Source of the DNA: Spirochaetaceae bacterium
Lineage (GTDB): Bacteria; Spirochaetota; Spirochaetia; Treponematales; Rectinemataceae
DNA: 49,601 bases
Direction: 5' to 3'
Assembly (NCBI GenBank): GCA_025355995.1
Contig: JANXYQ010000117.1
Location: 1 to 49,601, forward strand
Part shown: positions 8,567-15,834 of the stretch, one piece after another
Position numbering within the stretch: the stretch's first letter is position 1
Layout of the letters: each line of letters starts with the position of its first letter
Translations under genes and position numbers: made by a program
Notes under the pieces: generated by a model
Database searches by the model: none
What the model was told of the DNA's origin: nothing
The model's input: only the letters and a program-made list of their open reading frames with translations

Positions 8567-8597
8567 CCTTATATTGCAAAATATGCATTATATAAGG
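8567..8597 (-). promoter_or_regulatory. leader hairpin that could mask the DOMON ribosome site
   Basis: The arms CCTTATAT (transcribed first, 8597-8590) and ATATAAGG (8574-8567) are perfect complements around a 15-nt AT-rich loop. The second arm contains the AAGG of the Shine-Dalgarno AAGGAGT, 8 nt before the start codon of the first DOMON gene. It may be an RNA switch, or a DNA operator; sequence alone does not decide. Confidence 0.5.
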
Positions 8598-8639
8598 TCG
8601 AGGCAATAGCGGCGCGCTCGAATTCCGGGCCTGGCCGCA

Positions 8640-8936
8640 TCAGCAGCAGGCGCTACCCGAGCCGCAATCGCAGCTCGGCGCCGTTCCCGTGAGCTTGCCC
8701 TTGATAATAGCCGCTGCGCAGCCTACGCCGGCCGTCACCGATATCGCGTTCGCGGGACAGTTGCGCGCGCAGGCGCCGCATTCCATGCAGAGACCGCGAT
8801 CGCGTATACCGGCCTTTCCCGCGCGGAGCTCGAGGGCGCCGTGGGGACAGACCTCGAGGCAGTCTCCGCAGCCCACGCAGTCCTCCGCCCGGATGGAGAG
8901 GCTCTCTCCGTTCTTGACGTACCTGAAATCGTTCAT
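8640..8936 (-). CDS. hgcB: HgcB, 2[4Fe-4S] ferredoxin for mercury methylation
   Basis: HgcB passes electrons to the corrinoid protein HgcA during methylmercury formation. The 98-residue protein has two ferredoxin cluster motifs, CVGCGDCLEVCP (20-31) and CMECGACARNCP (50-61). The second is the diagnostic HgcB form. It ends in a cysteine-rich tail, CDCGSGSACC, with the vicinal pair typical of HgcB and thought to handle Hg(II). Length matches the family. ATG at 8936 is 14 nt after the hgcA stop with a GGACGGGGGGA ribosome site. A longer open frame upstream overlaps hgcA and has no support as an N-terminal extension. Confidence 0.95.
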   Translation of the reverse strand: MNDFRYVKNGESLSIRAEDCVGCGDCLEVCPHGALELRAGKAGIRDRGLCMECGACARNCPANAISVTAGVGCAAAIIKGKLTGTAPSCDCGSGSACC

Positions 8937-8950
8937 GGGTCCCCCCGTCC

Positions 8951-10033
8951 TTAAAATCCGAAAACGCGAGACGCCCCGCCCAGGCCCAACCCGAGGGCGA
9001 GGGAGAAGATCGTCGGCAGTATGGACTTCTCGACCTCGAGATTTGCGCCGCCCTGGCAGGTGTAGGTCGAGGAGCCCGTGAAGTTGAGGGCGATGAAGGA
9101 TACTACCGAGGCGCTCGCCAGCGTGATCGCGATCGCCATCCCTGGGCTGAAGCCTCCGCCGATGGCGCAGGCGAGGCCCCAGAGAGTTCCGAGAACCGCC
9201 CCCTTGATCGAGAAGGCCTTGCTGGGCAGGAGGGGCAGGAGGGCCGGGAAAGCGAGCGATCCGCACAGGATCGCTCCGACCGTGGCCGCGGCGAGCCAAG
9301 CCGCACGATGCGCGAAACCGTCTCCAAGGGGCAGGGCGCCGGCTAAGGAGAGGGCGATCGCCCCGAGGCCGAAGGGCCAGGCATGGGCCAGCTCGACCGG
9401 GGCGACGGCCATCCTGTCCGCGAGGCGGAACTCCACCCTGCGCATGGCGTCGATCTTCCTCATCCCGGCGGCGAGGAAGGCGGGCAGGTCCGCGGCCCGA
9501 ACGGGTCCCCATACGACACGGAACCGCGAGACGCGGGCGATCTCCGGAGCCGAAACGCCCGGGGCGCCGAGCTGCGGCAAGATCAGCAAGTTGTGCGACA
9601 CTATCTCGGCCAGCCGGAGGCGGGCGATCTTGTCGAGCAGCTCCGCGCTACCGAAGCTTCCCTTGCCTGCCGCGCACCACACGTTGACGCCCTTCGTGTC
9701 GAGTACCGCGATCCAGGCATCGATCCCGCCCAGCTCCGAGCGGAGAGCGTCGAAGGTCAGCTTGTAGTTGGCGGTGACGAGAAGGGGAGAGGAGGGATCC
9801 GGCTCGCCGACCGCGTAGAGCCCCGGTGCGACTGCATAGTCGTTTCTCCGTATGTCCCAGCGGACCGCCCAATCGCCCAGCCTGTCCCGGCCCGAAAGCC
9901 GCGTCGCGACGACGGGCACGGAGCGCCCGGCTATTTGCCGGTAACCCTCGACATAGCGAGGAGGCGGTTCTGTGAATTTCGTATATCCCACGAGTGGGAC
10001 CTTGGGCTCCTTGCGAACCTGTGTGAGCATCAT
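8951..10033 (-). CDS. hgcA: HgcA, corrinoid membrane protein for mercury methylation
   Basis: HgcA carries the methyl-cobamide that methylates Hg(II). The 360-residue product has the diagnostic cap-helix motif NVWCAAGK at 117-124, whose Cys120 ligates cobalt. The cobamide-binding domain covers about 30-215. Five membrane segments follow (about 219-238, 245-263, 275-293, 297-317, 336-355). NFTGSSTYT near 317-325 is the conserved loop of the membrane part. The start is one of two adjacent ATGs (10033 or 10030) with AAGGAGG 10 nt upstream. It is only 4 nt from the marR stop, so marR, hgcA and hgcB are one unit. An upstream extension of the frame overlaps marR and is rejected. Confidence 0.97.
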   Translation of the reverse strand: MMLTQVRKEPKVPLVGYTKFTEPPPRYVEGYRQIAGRSVPVVATRLSGRDRLGDWAVRWDIRRNDYAVAPGLYAVGEPDPSSPLLVTANYKLTFDALRSELGGIDAWIAVLDTKGVNVWCAAGKGSFGSAELLDKIARLRLAEIVSHNLLILPQLGAPGVSAPEIARVSRFRVVWGPVRAADLPAFLAAGMRKIDAMRRVEFRLADRMAVAPVELAHAWPFGLGAIALSLAGALPLGDGFAHRAAWLAAATVGAILCGSLAFPALLPLLPSKAFSIKGAVLGTLWGLACAIGGGFSPGMAIAITLASASVVSFIALNFTGSSTYTCQGGANLEVEKSILPTIFSLALGLGLGGASRVFGF

Positions 10034-10037
10034 CGCG

Positions 10038-10553
10038 TCATCCCTCCTTGACCCCGACCGCGGGGCAGCATGAGAAGCCCTCGAGCCTTTTCGCGCGGAT
10101 CGCCGCGGCGAGGATGGCGACGGCCCGGGCCGTTTCGTCCCGCCGAGCTCCGTCCGCCCCGGCGAGGACGCTCTCGTAATACTCGTCGCAGGCCGCATTG
10201 ATGAAATCGACCTTTTCGCGGCCGGGCGGCAACAGGGCAAGTATCTGCCTGCGCCTGTTCGCCGGATCGTCCTCCCGCGACGCGAGACCAGCCTTCACCA
10301 ACGAATCCGCAGTCCTGCTCAGGGTGCTCGGGTCGAGTTCGAGGGCCTCGGCCAACTCGCCGATGCTCGCGCTTCCCCGCGACTCCATCTCGAGGAGGAG
10401 GTGGCATTGAGCGCTCGTCACCCCGCAACACTCGGTCTGCGAGAGAAGGGAGAGCTCGACCTCGCGCTCGAGGGCCCTGAGCGAGCGCCTGAATTCGCGG
10501 ACCGAGGGCGAGATGGATGGGACGCCGGCCTGATTCTCTCGGTTGTTTGACAT
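10038..10553 (-). CDS. cysteine-rich MarR-family regulator of the hgcAB operon
   Basis: This 171-residue protein has a MarR winged helix (IGELAEALELDPSTLSRTADSL at about 64-85, wing DDPANRRRQILALL). It carries six cysteines: C42-C43 and C50 in ECCGVTSAQC at the start of the DNA-binding region, C122, and C162-C163 in FSCCP near the C-terminus. Paired cysteines in a repressor next to hgcA suggest a thiophilic metal or metalloid sensor; this is inference. The start at 10553 has no Shine-Dalgarno and lies directly beside a TATTAT element, so the message may be leaderless. A longer start at 10607 would cover the operator repeats and is less likely. Confidence 0.85.
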   Translation of the reverse strand: MSNNRENQAGVPSISPSVREFRRSLRALEREVELSLLSQTECCGVTSAQCHLLLEMESRGSASIGELAEALELDPSTLSRTADSLVKAGLASREDDPANRRRQILALLPPGREKVDFINAACDEYYESVLAGADGARRDETARAVAILAAAIRAKRLEGFSCCPAVGVKEG

Positions 10554-10582
10554 ATGTATAATACATGAAATGCATATTACAT
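10554..10582. promoter_or_regulatory. two tandem operator-like 13-mers in the marR/phosphotransferase divergent region
   Basis: ATGTATAATACAT (10554-10566) is a perfect inverted repeat with 6-bp arms. ATGCATATTACAT (10570-10582) is an imperfect second copy, 16 bp away start to start. The first copy contains TATTAT on the minus strand, the likely marR -10 element. MarR autoregulation is the simplest reading. Confidence 0.6.
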
Positions 10583-10631
10583 GAAACGTCAAGAACCTTT
10601 TCTTCACACGTATGGTATTATTTACCCTTCA

Positions 10632-11678
10632 ATGAAAACGATCCCCGAAGGCGTCTTACGCACGCTATGCGGCCGATTCGGCACAGAGGCCGCCGAACTC
10701 GAATTCCTCGGAGGCGGGCAGGACTGGTCGGACGGAATCCTCTATACCTTCCTCCGCCGCTCGGAAACGGGCGGTGGGGTCGAGCCTATTCCGATGGTCA
10801 TCAAATTCCTCAGCTTCCCCGCATCCGACGAGGCTGCCCTGCTCAGGTCGCGACAAAGAGTCGAATTCGTCCGCTATTTCGGCGAAAGGGGAAGCCGCAT
10901 CATTTCGCCGGAGCCCTCGCTTCGCGGCGAGCTCCATGAGTCCCTCGAGGAGGGAGGACTCGCCTTTGTCGCCTATGCGTATAGGAAAGCGAGGGGAAGG
11001 GTAGTCGAAAAGGGCGACCCTTCGATTGGGACGGGGGCTTTTTTCCGCGCAATGGGGGCTGCGATAGGCCAGCTCCACGCTCATTGGGAGGCCAGGCCCG
11101 AGGAGCTGCGGTCCGATGGCACGAGCGGCGCGAGCGCCTCGTTGAGGGGTTGGCGCGACGAGTGGGCCTTCATGCGCTCGTGGTGCCGCGACGAAGAGGT
11201 CGGCTCTGCCTGGGAGCGTATCCGCGATGCCCTCGAGGGCCTTGAAGTGCGTAAATCGACCTACGGCTTCGTGCACAACGACGCCCATGCGTGGAATCTC
11301 GTTTTCGACCCCGAGGAGGAGGCCGCCCGCTCAGGCGGGGAGCCCGAATTGACCATCATCGATTTCGACGTCGCCAACTATCATTTCTACTTGAGCGACG
11401 CGGCGAACGCGCTCTACTCGATAGAGACCATGGGAGCGGAGGGGATGGAATCGGGGAAGCCCCTGCCCGATGGCTTCCGGGACTGGGCCTTCGGTCTATT
11501 CTGGGAGGGATACCGGCGATTTCGCGATCCCGGCTCCCTCGAGCTCCTCGATCTCTTCCTGAACTACCGACGCTGCCTCCTTTTCATGCCCTTTCAGGAA
11601 CAGACCGCCAAGGATCCGGCGTGGAGACGACGCTGGAAGTCGAAAATACTCTCGGAAGCCGCCAGATTGAGAGCGTAG
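10632..11678 (+). CDS. APH-family phosphotransferase
   Basis: This protein of about 348 residues has the kinase-like fold of aminoglycoside phosphotransferases and homoserine kinase-like enzymes. [14 protein letters not shown] is the catalytic HxDxxxxN loop and [20 protein letters not shown] holds the metal-binding Asp. VIKFLSFPA near the N-terminus carries the ATP-anchoring Lys. Members phosphorylate small molecules or, as in SrkA, protein side chains; the substrate here is unknown. The start is uncertain. ATG at 10581 would overlap the operator repeats, while ATG at 10632 begins at the conserved part, but neither has a clear ribosome site. The gene is divergent from marR and 8 bp ahead of the YjbQ gene. 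Confidence 0.75.
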   Translation: MKTIPEGVLRTLCGRFGTEAAELEFLGGGQDWSDGILYTFLRRSETGGGVEPIPMVIKFLSFPASDEAALLRSRQRVEFVRYFGERGSRIISPEPSLRGELHESLEEGGLAFVAYAYRKARGRVVEKGDPSIGTGAFFRAMGAAIGQLHAHWEARPEELRSDGTSGASASLRGWRDEWAFMRSWCRDEEVGSAWERIRDALEGLEVRKSTYGFVHNDAHAWNLVFDPEEEAARSGGEPELTIIDFDVANYHFYLSDAANALYSIETMGAEGMESGKPLPDGFRDWAFGLFWEGYRRFRDPGSLELLDLFLNYRRCLLFMPFQEQTAKDPAWRRRWKSKILSEAARLRA

Positions 11679-11686
11679 GAGCCTTC

Positions 11687-12103
11687 ATGAAATCGTACGC
11701 GAAAGAGCTTTGGTTCGAGACCTCGAAGCGCTATGAGCTGATCGACATAACCGGACAGGTCGAGGCGGCGCTAGCGGATTCCGGGATCGCCGAAGGATTG
11801 TGCCTGGTAAACGCCATGCATATTACGGCGAGCGTCTTCATCAACGACAATGAGTCGGGACTGCACGCGGATTTCCTCGAATGGCTGGAGAAGGCGGCTC
11901 CGCACGAGCCGGTTTCCACGTATCGCCACAATGTCGGGGAGGACAACGCGGACGCTCACATCAAGCGGCAGATCTTCGGCCGCGAAACCGTAATCGCCGT
12001 TACCGAGGGGCGGCTGCACTTCGGACCCTGGGAGCGCGTTTTCTATGGCGAGTTCGACGGCCGCCGCCGGAAAAGGGTACTAATCAAGATTATTGGAGAA
12101 TAG
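11687..12103 (+). CDS. YjbQ/UPF0047 family protein
   Basis: This 138-residue protein matches the compact YjbQ family in length and landmarks: [43 protein letters not shown], and an ending in [20 protein letters not shown]. Family members have weak thiamin-phosphate-synthase-like activity in vitro, but the cell role is not settled. Conserved His residues near MHIT and YRHN likely bind metal. ATG at 11687 follows TAGGAG formed at the stop of the phosphotransferase gene, so the two are cotranscribed. Confidence 0.85.
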   Translation: MKSYAKELWFETSKRYELIDITGQVEAALADSGIAEGLCLVNAMHITASVFINDNESGLHADFLEWLEKAAPHEPVSTYRHNVGEDNADAHIKRQIFGRETVIAVTEGRLHFGPWERVFYGEFDGRRRKRVLIKIIGE

Positions 12104-12112
12104 AAACGGTTC

Positions 12113-12163
12113 TTGACTAAAGCCGTTAGGATCTTTATGTTCTACTTACTGAACGATCGGTAA
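12113..12163 (+). promoter_or_regulatory. promoter and TetR-type operator of the MFS operon
   Basis: TTGACT (12113-12118), 17 bp, then TATGTT (12136-12141) form a strong sigma-70-type promoter. Just downstream TTACTGAACGATCGGTAA (12146-12163) is an 18-bp imperfect palindrome with 14 matching positions. It overlaps the expected transcription start. The TetR protein encoded second in the operon is the likely ligand-responsive repressor. Confidence 0.75.
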
Positions 12164-12168
12164 GGAGA

Positions 12169-13611
12169 ATGCAGTTGGTTAAGAATAAGGAAATAAGGCG
12201 AGGGCCCCTCATCGCGGTTCTGTTCGCGGGGGTCCTCATGGGCGCCCTCGATATTTCCATCATCGGACCCGCTCTGCCGGCGATGCAGGCGAGCTTGGGA
12301 ATAGGCGAGAGGTCCATGACCTGGCTCTTTTCGATCTATATCCTTTTCAACGTCATCGGCACTCCCCTCCTCGCCAAGCTGTCGGACCGACTCGGGAGGC
12401 GGATAGTGTTCAGCTCGGCCGTGGCGCTCTTCGGCCTCGGATCCATCGGCGTCGCCCTCGCGCCTTCCTTCGGCTTCGTGCTCGCGGCACGGGCGATCCA
12501 GGGCTTCGGCGCGGGAGGCATCTTCCCCGTCGCCAGCGCGGTAGTGGGCGAGTCCTTCCCGGCGGAGAAGCGGGGGTCTATCCTCGGGCTGATCGGGGCG
12601 GTATGGGGTCTGGCCTTCATCGTCGGACCCATCCTCGGCATGGTCATCCTGTCGATCGCATCCTGGCATTGGCTCTTCCTCATCAATATCCCCATCGCGA
12701 TCCTCATCGTCGCCTTCGGCTGGAAGCTCCTTCCGACCGCTCGGCATTCGGGAGGCAAGCCGATGGACTGGGCTGGCCTAGGCCTGACGGCGGCCTTCCT
12801 CGGCTCCCTGACCCTAGCTCTATCGGGCATCGATACCCGGGACGCGCTCGGCAGCCTGGTCGGGGCGCGGGTCCTGCCCTTCGCGCTTTCCGCCCTCCTC
12901 CTCGCCCTTCCCCTCTGGCTCGTAGAGAGGCGGGCGGCGGATCCGGTCATCCGGCCCTCCCTTTTCTCCAAGGGACAGCTGCGATTGGCCTATGTCCTCA
13001 GCGTCGGCGCGGGCTTCGGCGAGGCGATCCTCGTATTCGTGCCGACACTGGGACTGGCCGCCTTGGCGGGCTACGGGATCACGACGGGCAATTCGTCGAT
13101 GCTGCTCTTCCCCGTCGTATTGGCGATGGCGATAGGCTCTCCCCTCATCGGCCGCCTCGTCGACAGGGCTGGACCGAGGCCCGTCATAATCGCGGGCGTC
13201 CTCTTCCTGAGCGCGGGGATGCTCGCGTTCCGGCTCTTCTCCTCCTCCCTCCTCCCCTTCATCGCCGCCGGCGCCTTCGTCGGCATCGGGCTCTCGGGCC
13301 TCCTCGGCTCGCCCGTCCGCTATCTCACGCTCGGCGAGACCAGCGACATAGAGCGCTCGTCGGCGCAGGCCCTCGTCGGCCTCTCGGGCTCCCTCGGCCA
13401 GCTCGTGGCGGCGGCACTCATCGGCGCGATAGCGCAATCGGGGATAGCGGCCGGCGGCTCCGCCTCGAGGGCCGCGGCGTACGGGAACGCCTTCCTGCTA
13501 TTGGCCGCGCTGGGCATTCCCCTCCTCGCCGCGGCGCTCATGGTCAAGAGGCGTCCTAGCCGAACCGCCGCGGCGCCGGCCGGCGCGGCCGCCGCGGGCG
13601 CGGGGGATTAG
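12169..13611 (+). CDS. MFS drug/solute efflux transporter (DHA2-like)
   Basis: This 480-residue membrane protein has 12-14 hydrophobic segments. LDISIIGPALPAM in the first TM segment and LSDRLGRRIVF after the second are MFS drug:H+ antiporter motifs (D1 and A). RAIQGFGAGGIFPVAS is the motif B region. It probably exports a toxic compound by proton exchange. ATG at 12169 lies only 1 nt after TAAGGAG. The TTG at 12175 has an ideal 7-nt spacing, so the true start may be 12175. The gene leads an operon with tetR (2 bp gap) and hsmA, behind a good promoter and operator. Confidence 0.88.
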   Translation: MQLVKNKEIRRGPLIAVLFAGVLMGALDISIIGPALPAMQASLGIGERSMTWLFSIYILFNVIGTPLLAKLSDRLGRRIVFSSAVALFGLGSIGVALAPSFGFVLAARAIQGFGAGGIFPVASAVVGESFPAEKRGSILGLIGAVWGLAFIVGPILGMVILSIASWHWLFLINIPIAILIVAFGWKLLPTARHSGGKPMDWAGLGLTAAFLGSLTLALSGIDTRDALGSLVGARVLPFALSALLLALPLWLVERRAADPVIRPSLFSKGQLRLAYVLSVGAGFGEAILVFVPTLGLAALAGYGITTGNSSMLLFPVVLAMAIGSPLIGRLVDRAGPRPVIIAGVLFLSAGMLAFRLFSSSLLPFIAAGAFVGIGLSGLLGSPVRYLTLGETSDIERSSAQALVGLSGSLGQLVAAALIGAIAQSGIAAGGSASRAAAYGNAFLLLAALGIPLLAAALMVKRRPSRTAAAPAGAAAAGAGD

Positions 13612-13613
13612 CC

Positions 13614-14264
13614 ATGCCGCATGCGGACGGGGCCGGCTCCTTGCGCGTAGAGGCGATTGCCTCGGCGCGGGAACGATTCCTCCAATGGGGCTATTCGGGC
13701 GCCTCGATATCGACCATCGCCGAGGACCTGGGGGTCACCAAGGCGGCGCTCTATTATCATTTTCCCGACAAGGAGGCCCTCTTCCTCGCGGTCTTCGACG
13801 ATTACCTTTCCGGAGTCGCGGCGGATCTCGCGGCGCTCGCTCCCCGATTCGAGGCGGGCGGAGCCGACCGCAGCCCCGTAGAGCCTCGCATCGCAGCGCT
13901 CGAGGCCTTCCGCGGACTGGCCACGGTCTTCCTGTCCCGAGGCGCGGCGAGCGCCAAGATGGATAGGCTGGCTTTCCAGGAATCGCGCCATCTGGGGGAG
14001 GCCGGTCGGTCGACCCTCGGGGGCAGGTATCATAGGGACCTCGTCAAGCCCCTCATGGACTGCTTCGCCCTCGCCGAGAGGGCGCATTGGATCCGGCCCG
14101 CCCGCGAGGGCGAGCCCGCGAGGGTATGGCTGTTCATGGGCCTGCTCTCGGCCTTCTTCGCGCCCGGCCACGAGTCGTGGGCCGAGTCGGATTCGCTCAT
14201 CGCCGACCTGGAGAGGGACGCGGCCGCTTTTGCGCACGTCCTGCTCGGCGGCATCGGAAATTAA
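13614..14264 (+). CDS. TetR/AcrR-family regulator of the MFS operon
   Basis: This 216-residue regulator has an N-terminal TetR helix-turn-helix: SISTIAEDLGVTKAALYYHF at about 26-45, followed by PDKEALF. The C-terminal part is the ligand-binding and dimer domain. It lies 2 bp after the transporter stop and 12 bp before hsmA. The imperfect palindrome over the operon start is the expected binding site. Loss of repression on binding the transported compound is the usual logic of such units. Confidence 0.88.
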   Translation: MPHADGAGSLRVEAIASARERFLQWGYSGASISTIAEDLGVTKAALYYHFPDKEALFLAVFDDYLSGVAADLAALAPRFEAGGADRSPVEPRIAALEAFRGLATVFLSRGAASAKMDRLAFQESRHLGEAGRSTLGGRYHRDLVKPLMDCFALAERAHWIRPAREGEPARVWLFMGLLSAFFAPGHESWAESDSLIADLERDAAAFAHVLLGGIGN

Positions 14265-14276
14265 TAGGAGCAACGG

Positions 14277-14645
14277 ATGTTCATAGTAGCGGTTACCTTC
14301 ATTCTTTCCGCATTCGCCCTGTATACGGTCGGAGTCTGGGCCGAGAAGATTTCGGGCAGGCTCAGGCCCTGGCACGCCGCCGTATTCTGGTGCGGCTTCG
14401 TCTGCGACACCGTCGGCACGGGCGCGATGGGCAGTCTGGCGGGCGGCCTCTTCCAGCTCAACTTCCACGGGGTAACCGGAATGCTCGCCATACTCCTCAT
14501 GCTCTTCCACGCGACCTGGGCGACCATCGTCCTGGTCCGCAAGGACGAGAAGCTGATAAAAAGCTTCCATCGGTTGAGCGTGCTCGTCTGGGGAATCTGG
14601 CTGGTGCCGATGCTGAGCGGGATGATTTTCGGCTCGATGTCTTGA
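14277..14645 (+). CDS. HsmA-family small membrane protein
   Basis: This 122-residue protein has four predicted membrane helices. It matches the HsmA/TIGR03987 family in length and in WHAAVFWCGFVCDTVGTGAMG and LNFHGVTGMLAILLMLFHATWA. Conserved His residues on the helices might hold a cofactor, but no function is established to my knowledge. It has an AGGAGC ribosome site and is the third gene of the MFS operon, so an accessory role in efflux or membrane stress is plausible. Confidence 0.7.
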   Translation: MFIVAVTFILSAFALYTVGVWAEKISGRLRPWHAAVFWCGFVCDTVGTGAMGSLAGGLFQLNFHGVTGMLAILLMLFHATWATIVLVRKDEKLIKSFHRLSVLVWGIWLVPMLSGMIFGSMS

Positions 14646-14679
14646 CGCGCCGTCGAGTATCCGGGTATAAAAATACCCG
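14642..14679 (+). promoter_or_regulatory. promoter of tRNA-Phe with inverted repeat over the -10 region
   Basis: TTGACG (14642-14647), 18 bp, then TATAAA (14666-14671). The -35 overlaps the hsmA stop codon. CGGGTAT (14662-14668) and ATACCCG (14673-14679) form a perfect 7-bp inverted repeat around the -10 element. It may double as a weak hairpin for transcripts from hsmA. Confidence 0.65.
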
Positions 14680-14685
14680 TTCCTC

Positions 14686-14758
14686 GCCGCTGTAGCTCAG
14701 TTGGTAGAGCAATGGACTGAAAATCCATGTGTCAACAGTTCAATTCTGTTCGGCGGCA
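14686..14758 (+). tRNA. tRNA-Phe (GAA)
   Basis: The 73-nt cloverleaf has acceptor GCCGCTG paired to CGGCGGC, D arm AGCTCAGTTGGTAGAGC and T arm with TTCAATT. The anticodon loop CTGAAAA in stem ATGGA/TCCAT gives GAA at 14719-14721. The 3' CCA is not encoded. Confidence 0.96.
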
Positions 14759-14761
14759 CTA

Positions 14762-14786
14762 GGCCGACCCCTTGGGTCGGCCTTTT
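14762..14786 (+). terminator. terminator after tRNA-Phe
   Basis: GGCCGACCC and GGGTCGGCC form a 9-bp stem with a 3-nt loop, followed by TTTT. Confidence 0.85.
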
Positions 14787-14850
14787 CATATCCGGGGCCG
14801 TGCGGCAAGCCGGCCTTTCCGTATGTGGGCGGCCTCGATATACTGACGCC

Positions 14851-15819
14851 ATGAATATATTAGTCGTCGGCGGGGCGGGCTACATCGGCAGCCACGTCGC
14901 TCGCGAGTTCCTCGATTCCGGCCACCAAGTCACGGTCTTCGACAACCTCTCCACGGGCATGCGGGAAAATCTCTTCGCGGAGGCGCGCTTCGTCGAAGGG
15001 GACATCCACGATTACCCGGCGATACTGAAGGCGATGCGCGGCGCCGACGCCGTCGTGCACTTGGCGGCGGCCAAGGCGGCGGGCGAGTCGATGGTCAAGC
15101 CCGAGAAGTACTCGGTGCAGAACCTCTGCGGCTCGGTGAATATACTCAACGCGGCCGTCGAGGCCGGCGTGCTTAGGCTCGTCTTCTCCTCCTCGGCCGC
15201 GACATACGGCGAACCAAAGTACCTCCCGATGGACGAGAAGCACCCGACCGAGCCGGAGAACTACTACGGCTTCACGAAGCTCGAGATCGAGCGCATCCTC
15301 GCCTGGTACGACAAGCTCAAGGGCCTGCGCTTCGCGGCCCTGCGTTACTTCAACGCGGCCGGCTACGACCCTAGGGGCAGGATATCGGGTCTCGAGAGGA
15401 ATCCCGCCAACCTGATCCCCGTCATCATGGAGGCGGCCATGGGCATGCGGCCCTCGGTTCAGGTTTTCGGGGACGATTACGATACCAAGGACGGCACGGG
15501 AGTCCGCGACTACGTGCACGTGAGCGACCTCGCCCGCGGCCACGTCGCCGCCTTGGAATGGATCTCGCGCGAAGACAGGAGCCTGGTCGTGAACCTGGGC
15601 TCGGACGCCGGCCTATCGGTGCTCGAGCTGATAGAGGAGGCTCGCCGCGTGACGGGCAAGCCGATAAAGGCCGAGATCGTCGCGCGCAGGCCTGGCGACC
15701 CCGCCAGCAGCTACGCCTCCTCCGCCCTCGCGAAGCGGCTCCTCGGCTGGGAAGCCCGCGATTCAGACCTCGGCACGCTGATCTCCTCGACCTGGGCCGC
15801 GTACAAGAAACACGCTTGA
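14851..15819 (+). CDS. galE: UDP-glucose 4-epimerase
   Basis: GalE interconverts UDP-glucose and UDP-galactose for surface polysaccharide or galactose use. The 322-residue protein begins MNILVVGGAGYIGSHVAREF, the NAD-binding Rossmann motif of extended SDR enzymes. SSSAATYGEP holds the catalytic Ser/Thr and ENYYGFTKLEIE the Tyr-x3-Lys pair. RYFNAAG and GTGVRDYVHVSDLARGH are typical substrate-site sequences. ATG at 14851 starts exactly at the conserved fold. The gene is 15 bp ahead of the M20 peptidase and may share its transcript. Confidence 0.93.
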   Translation: MNILVVGGAGYIGSHVAREFLDSGHQVTVFDNLSTGMRENLFAEARFVEGDIHDYPAILKAMRGADAVVHLAAAKAAGESMVKPEKYSVQNLCGSVNILNAAVEAGVLRLVFSSSAATYGEPKYLPMDEKHPTEPENYYGFTKLEIERILAWYDKLKGLRFAALRYFNAAGYDPRGRISGLERNPANLIPVIMEAAMGMRPSVQVFGDDYDTKDGTGVRDYVHVSDLARGHVAALEWISREDRSLVVNLGSDAGLSVLELIEEARRVTGKPIKAEIVARRPGDPASSYASSALAKRLLGWEARDSDLGTLISSTWAAYKKHA

Positions 15820-15834
15820 CCGAAAGGACCGAAC

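Noticed and set aside
8581-8593. ATGCATTATAT as a third MarR-type operator before the DOMON gene
   Set aside because: Only the first half matches the 13-mer; the inverted repeat around the ribosome site explains it better.
8937-9512. N-terminal extension of hgcB
   Set aside because: The extra frame overlaps hgcA and is low-complexity. The ATG at 8936 gives the normal HgcB length and has a ribosome site.
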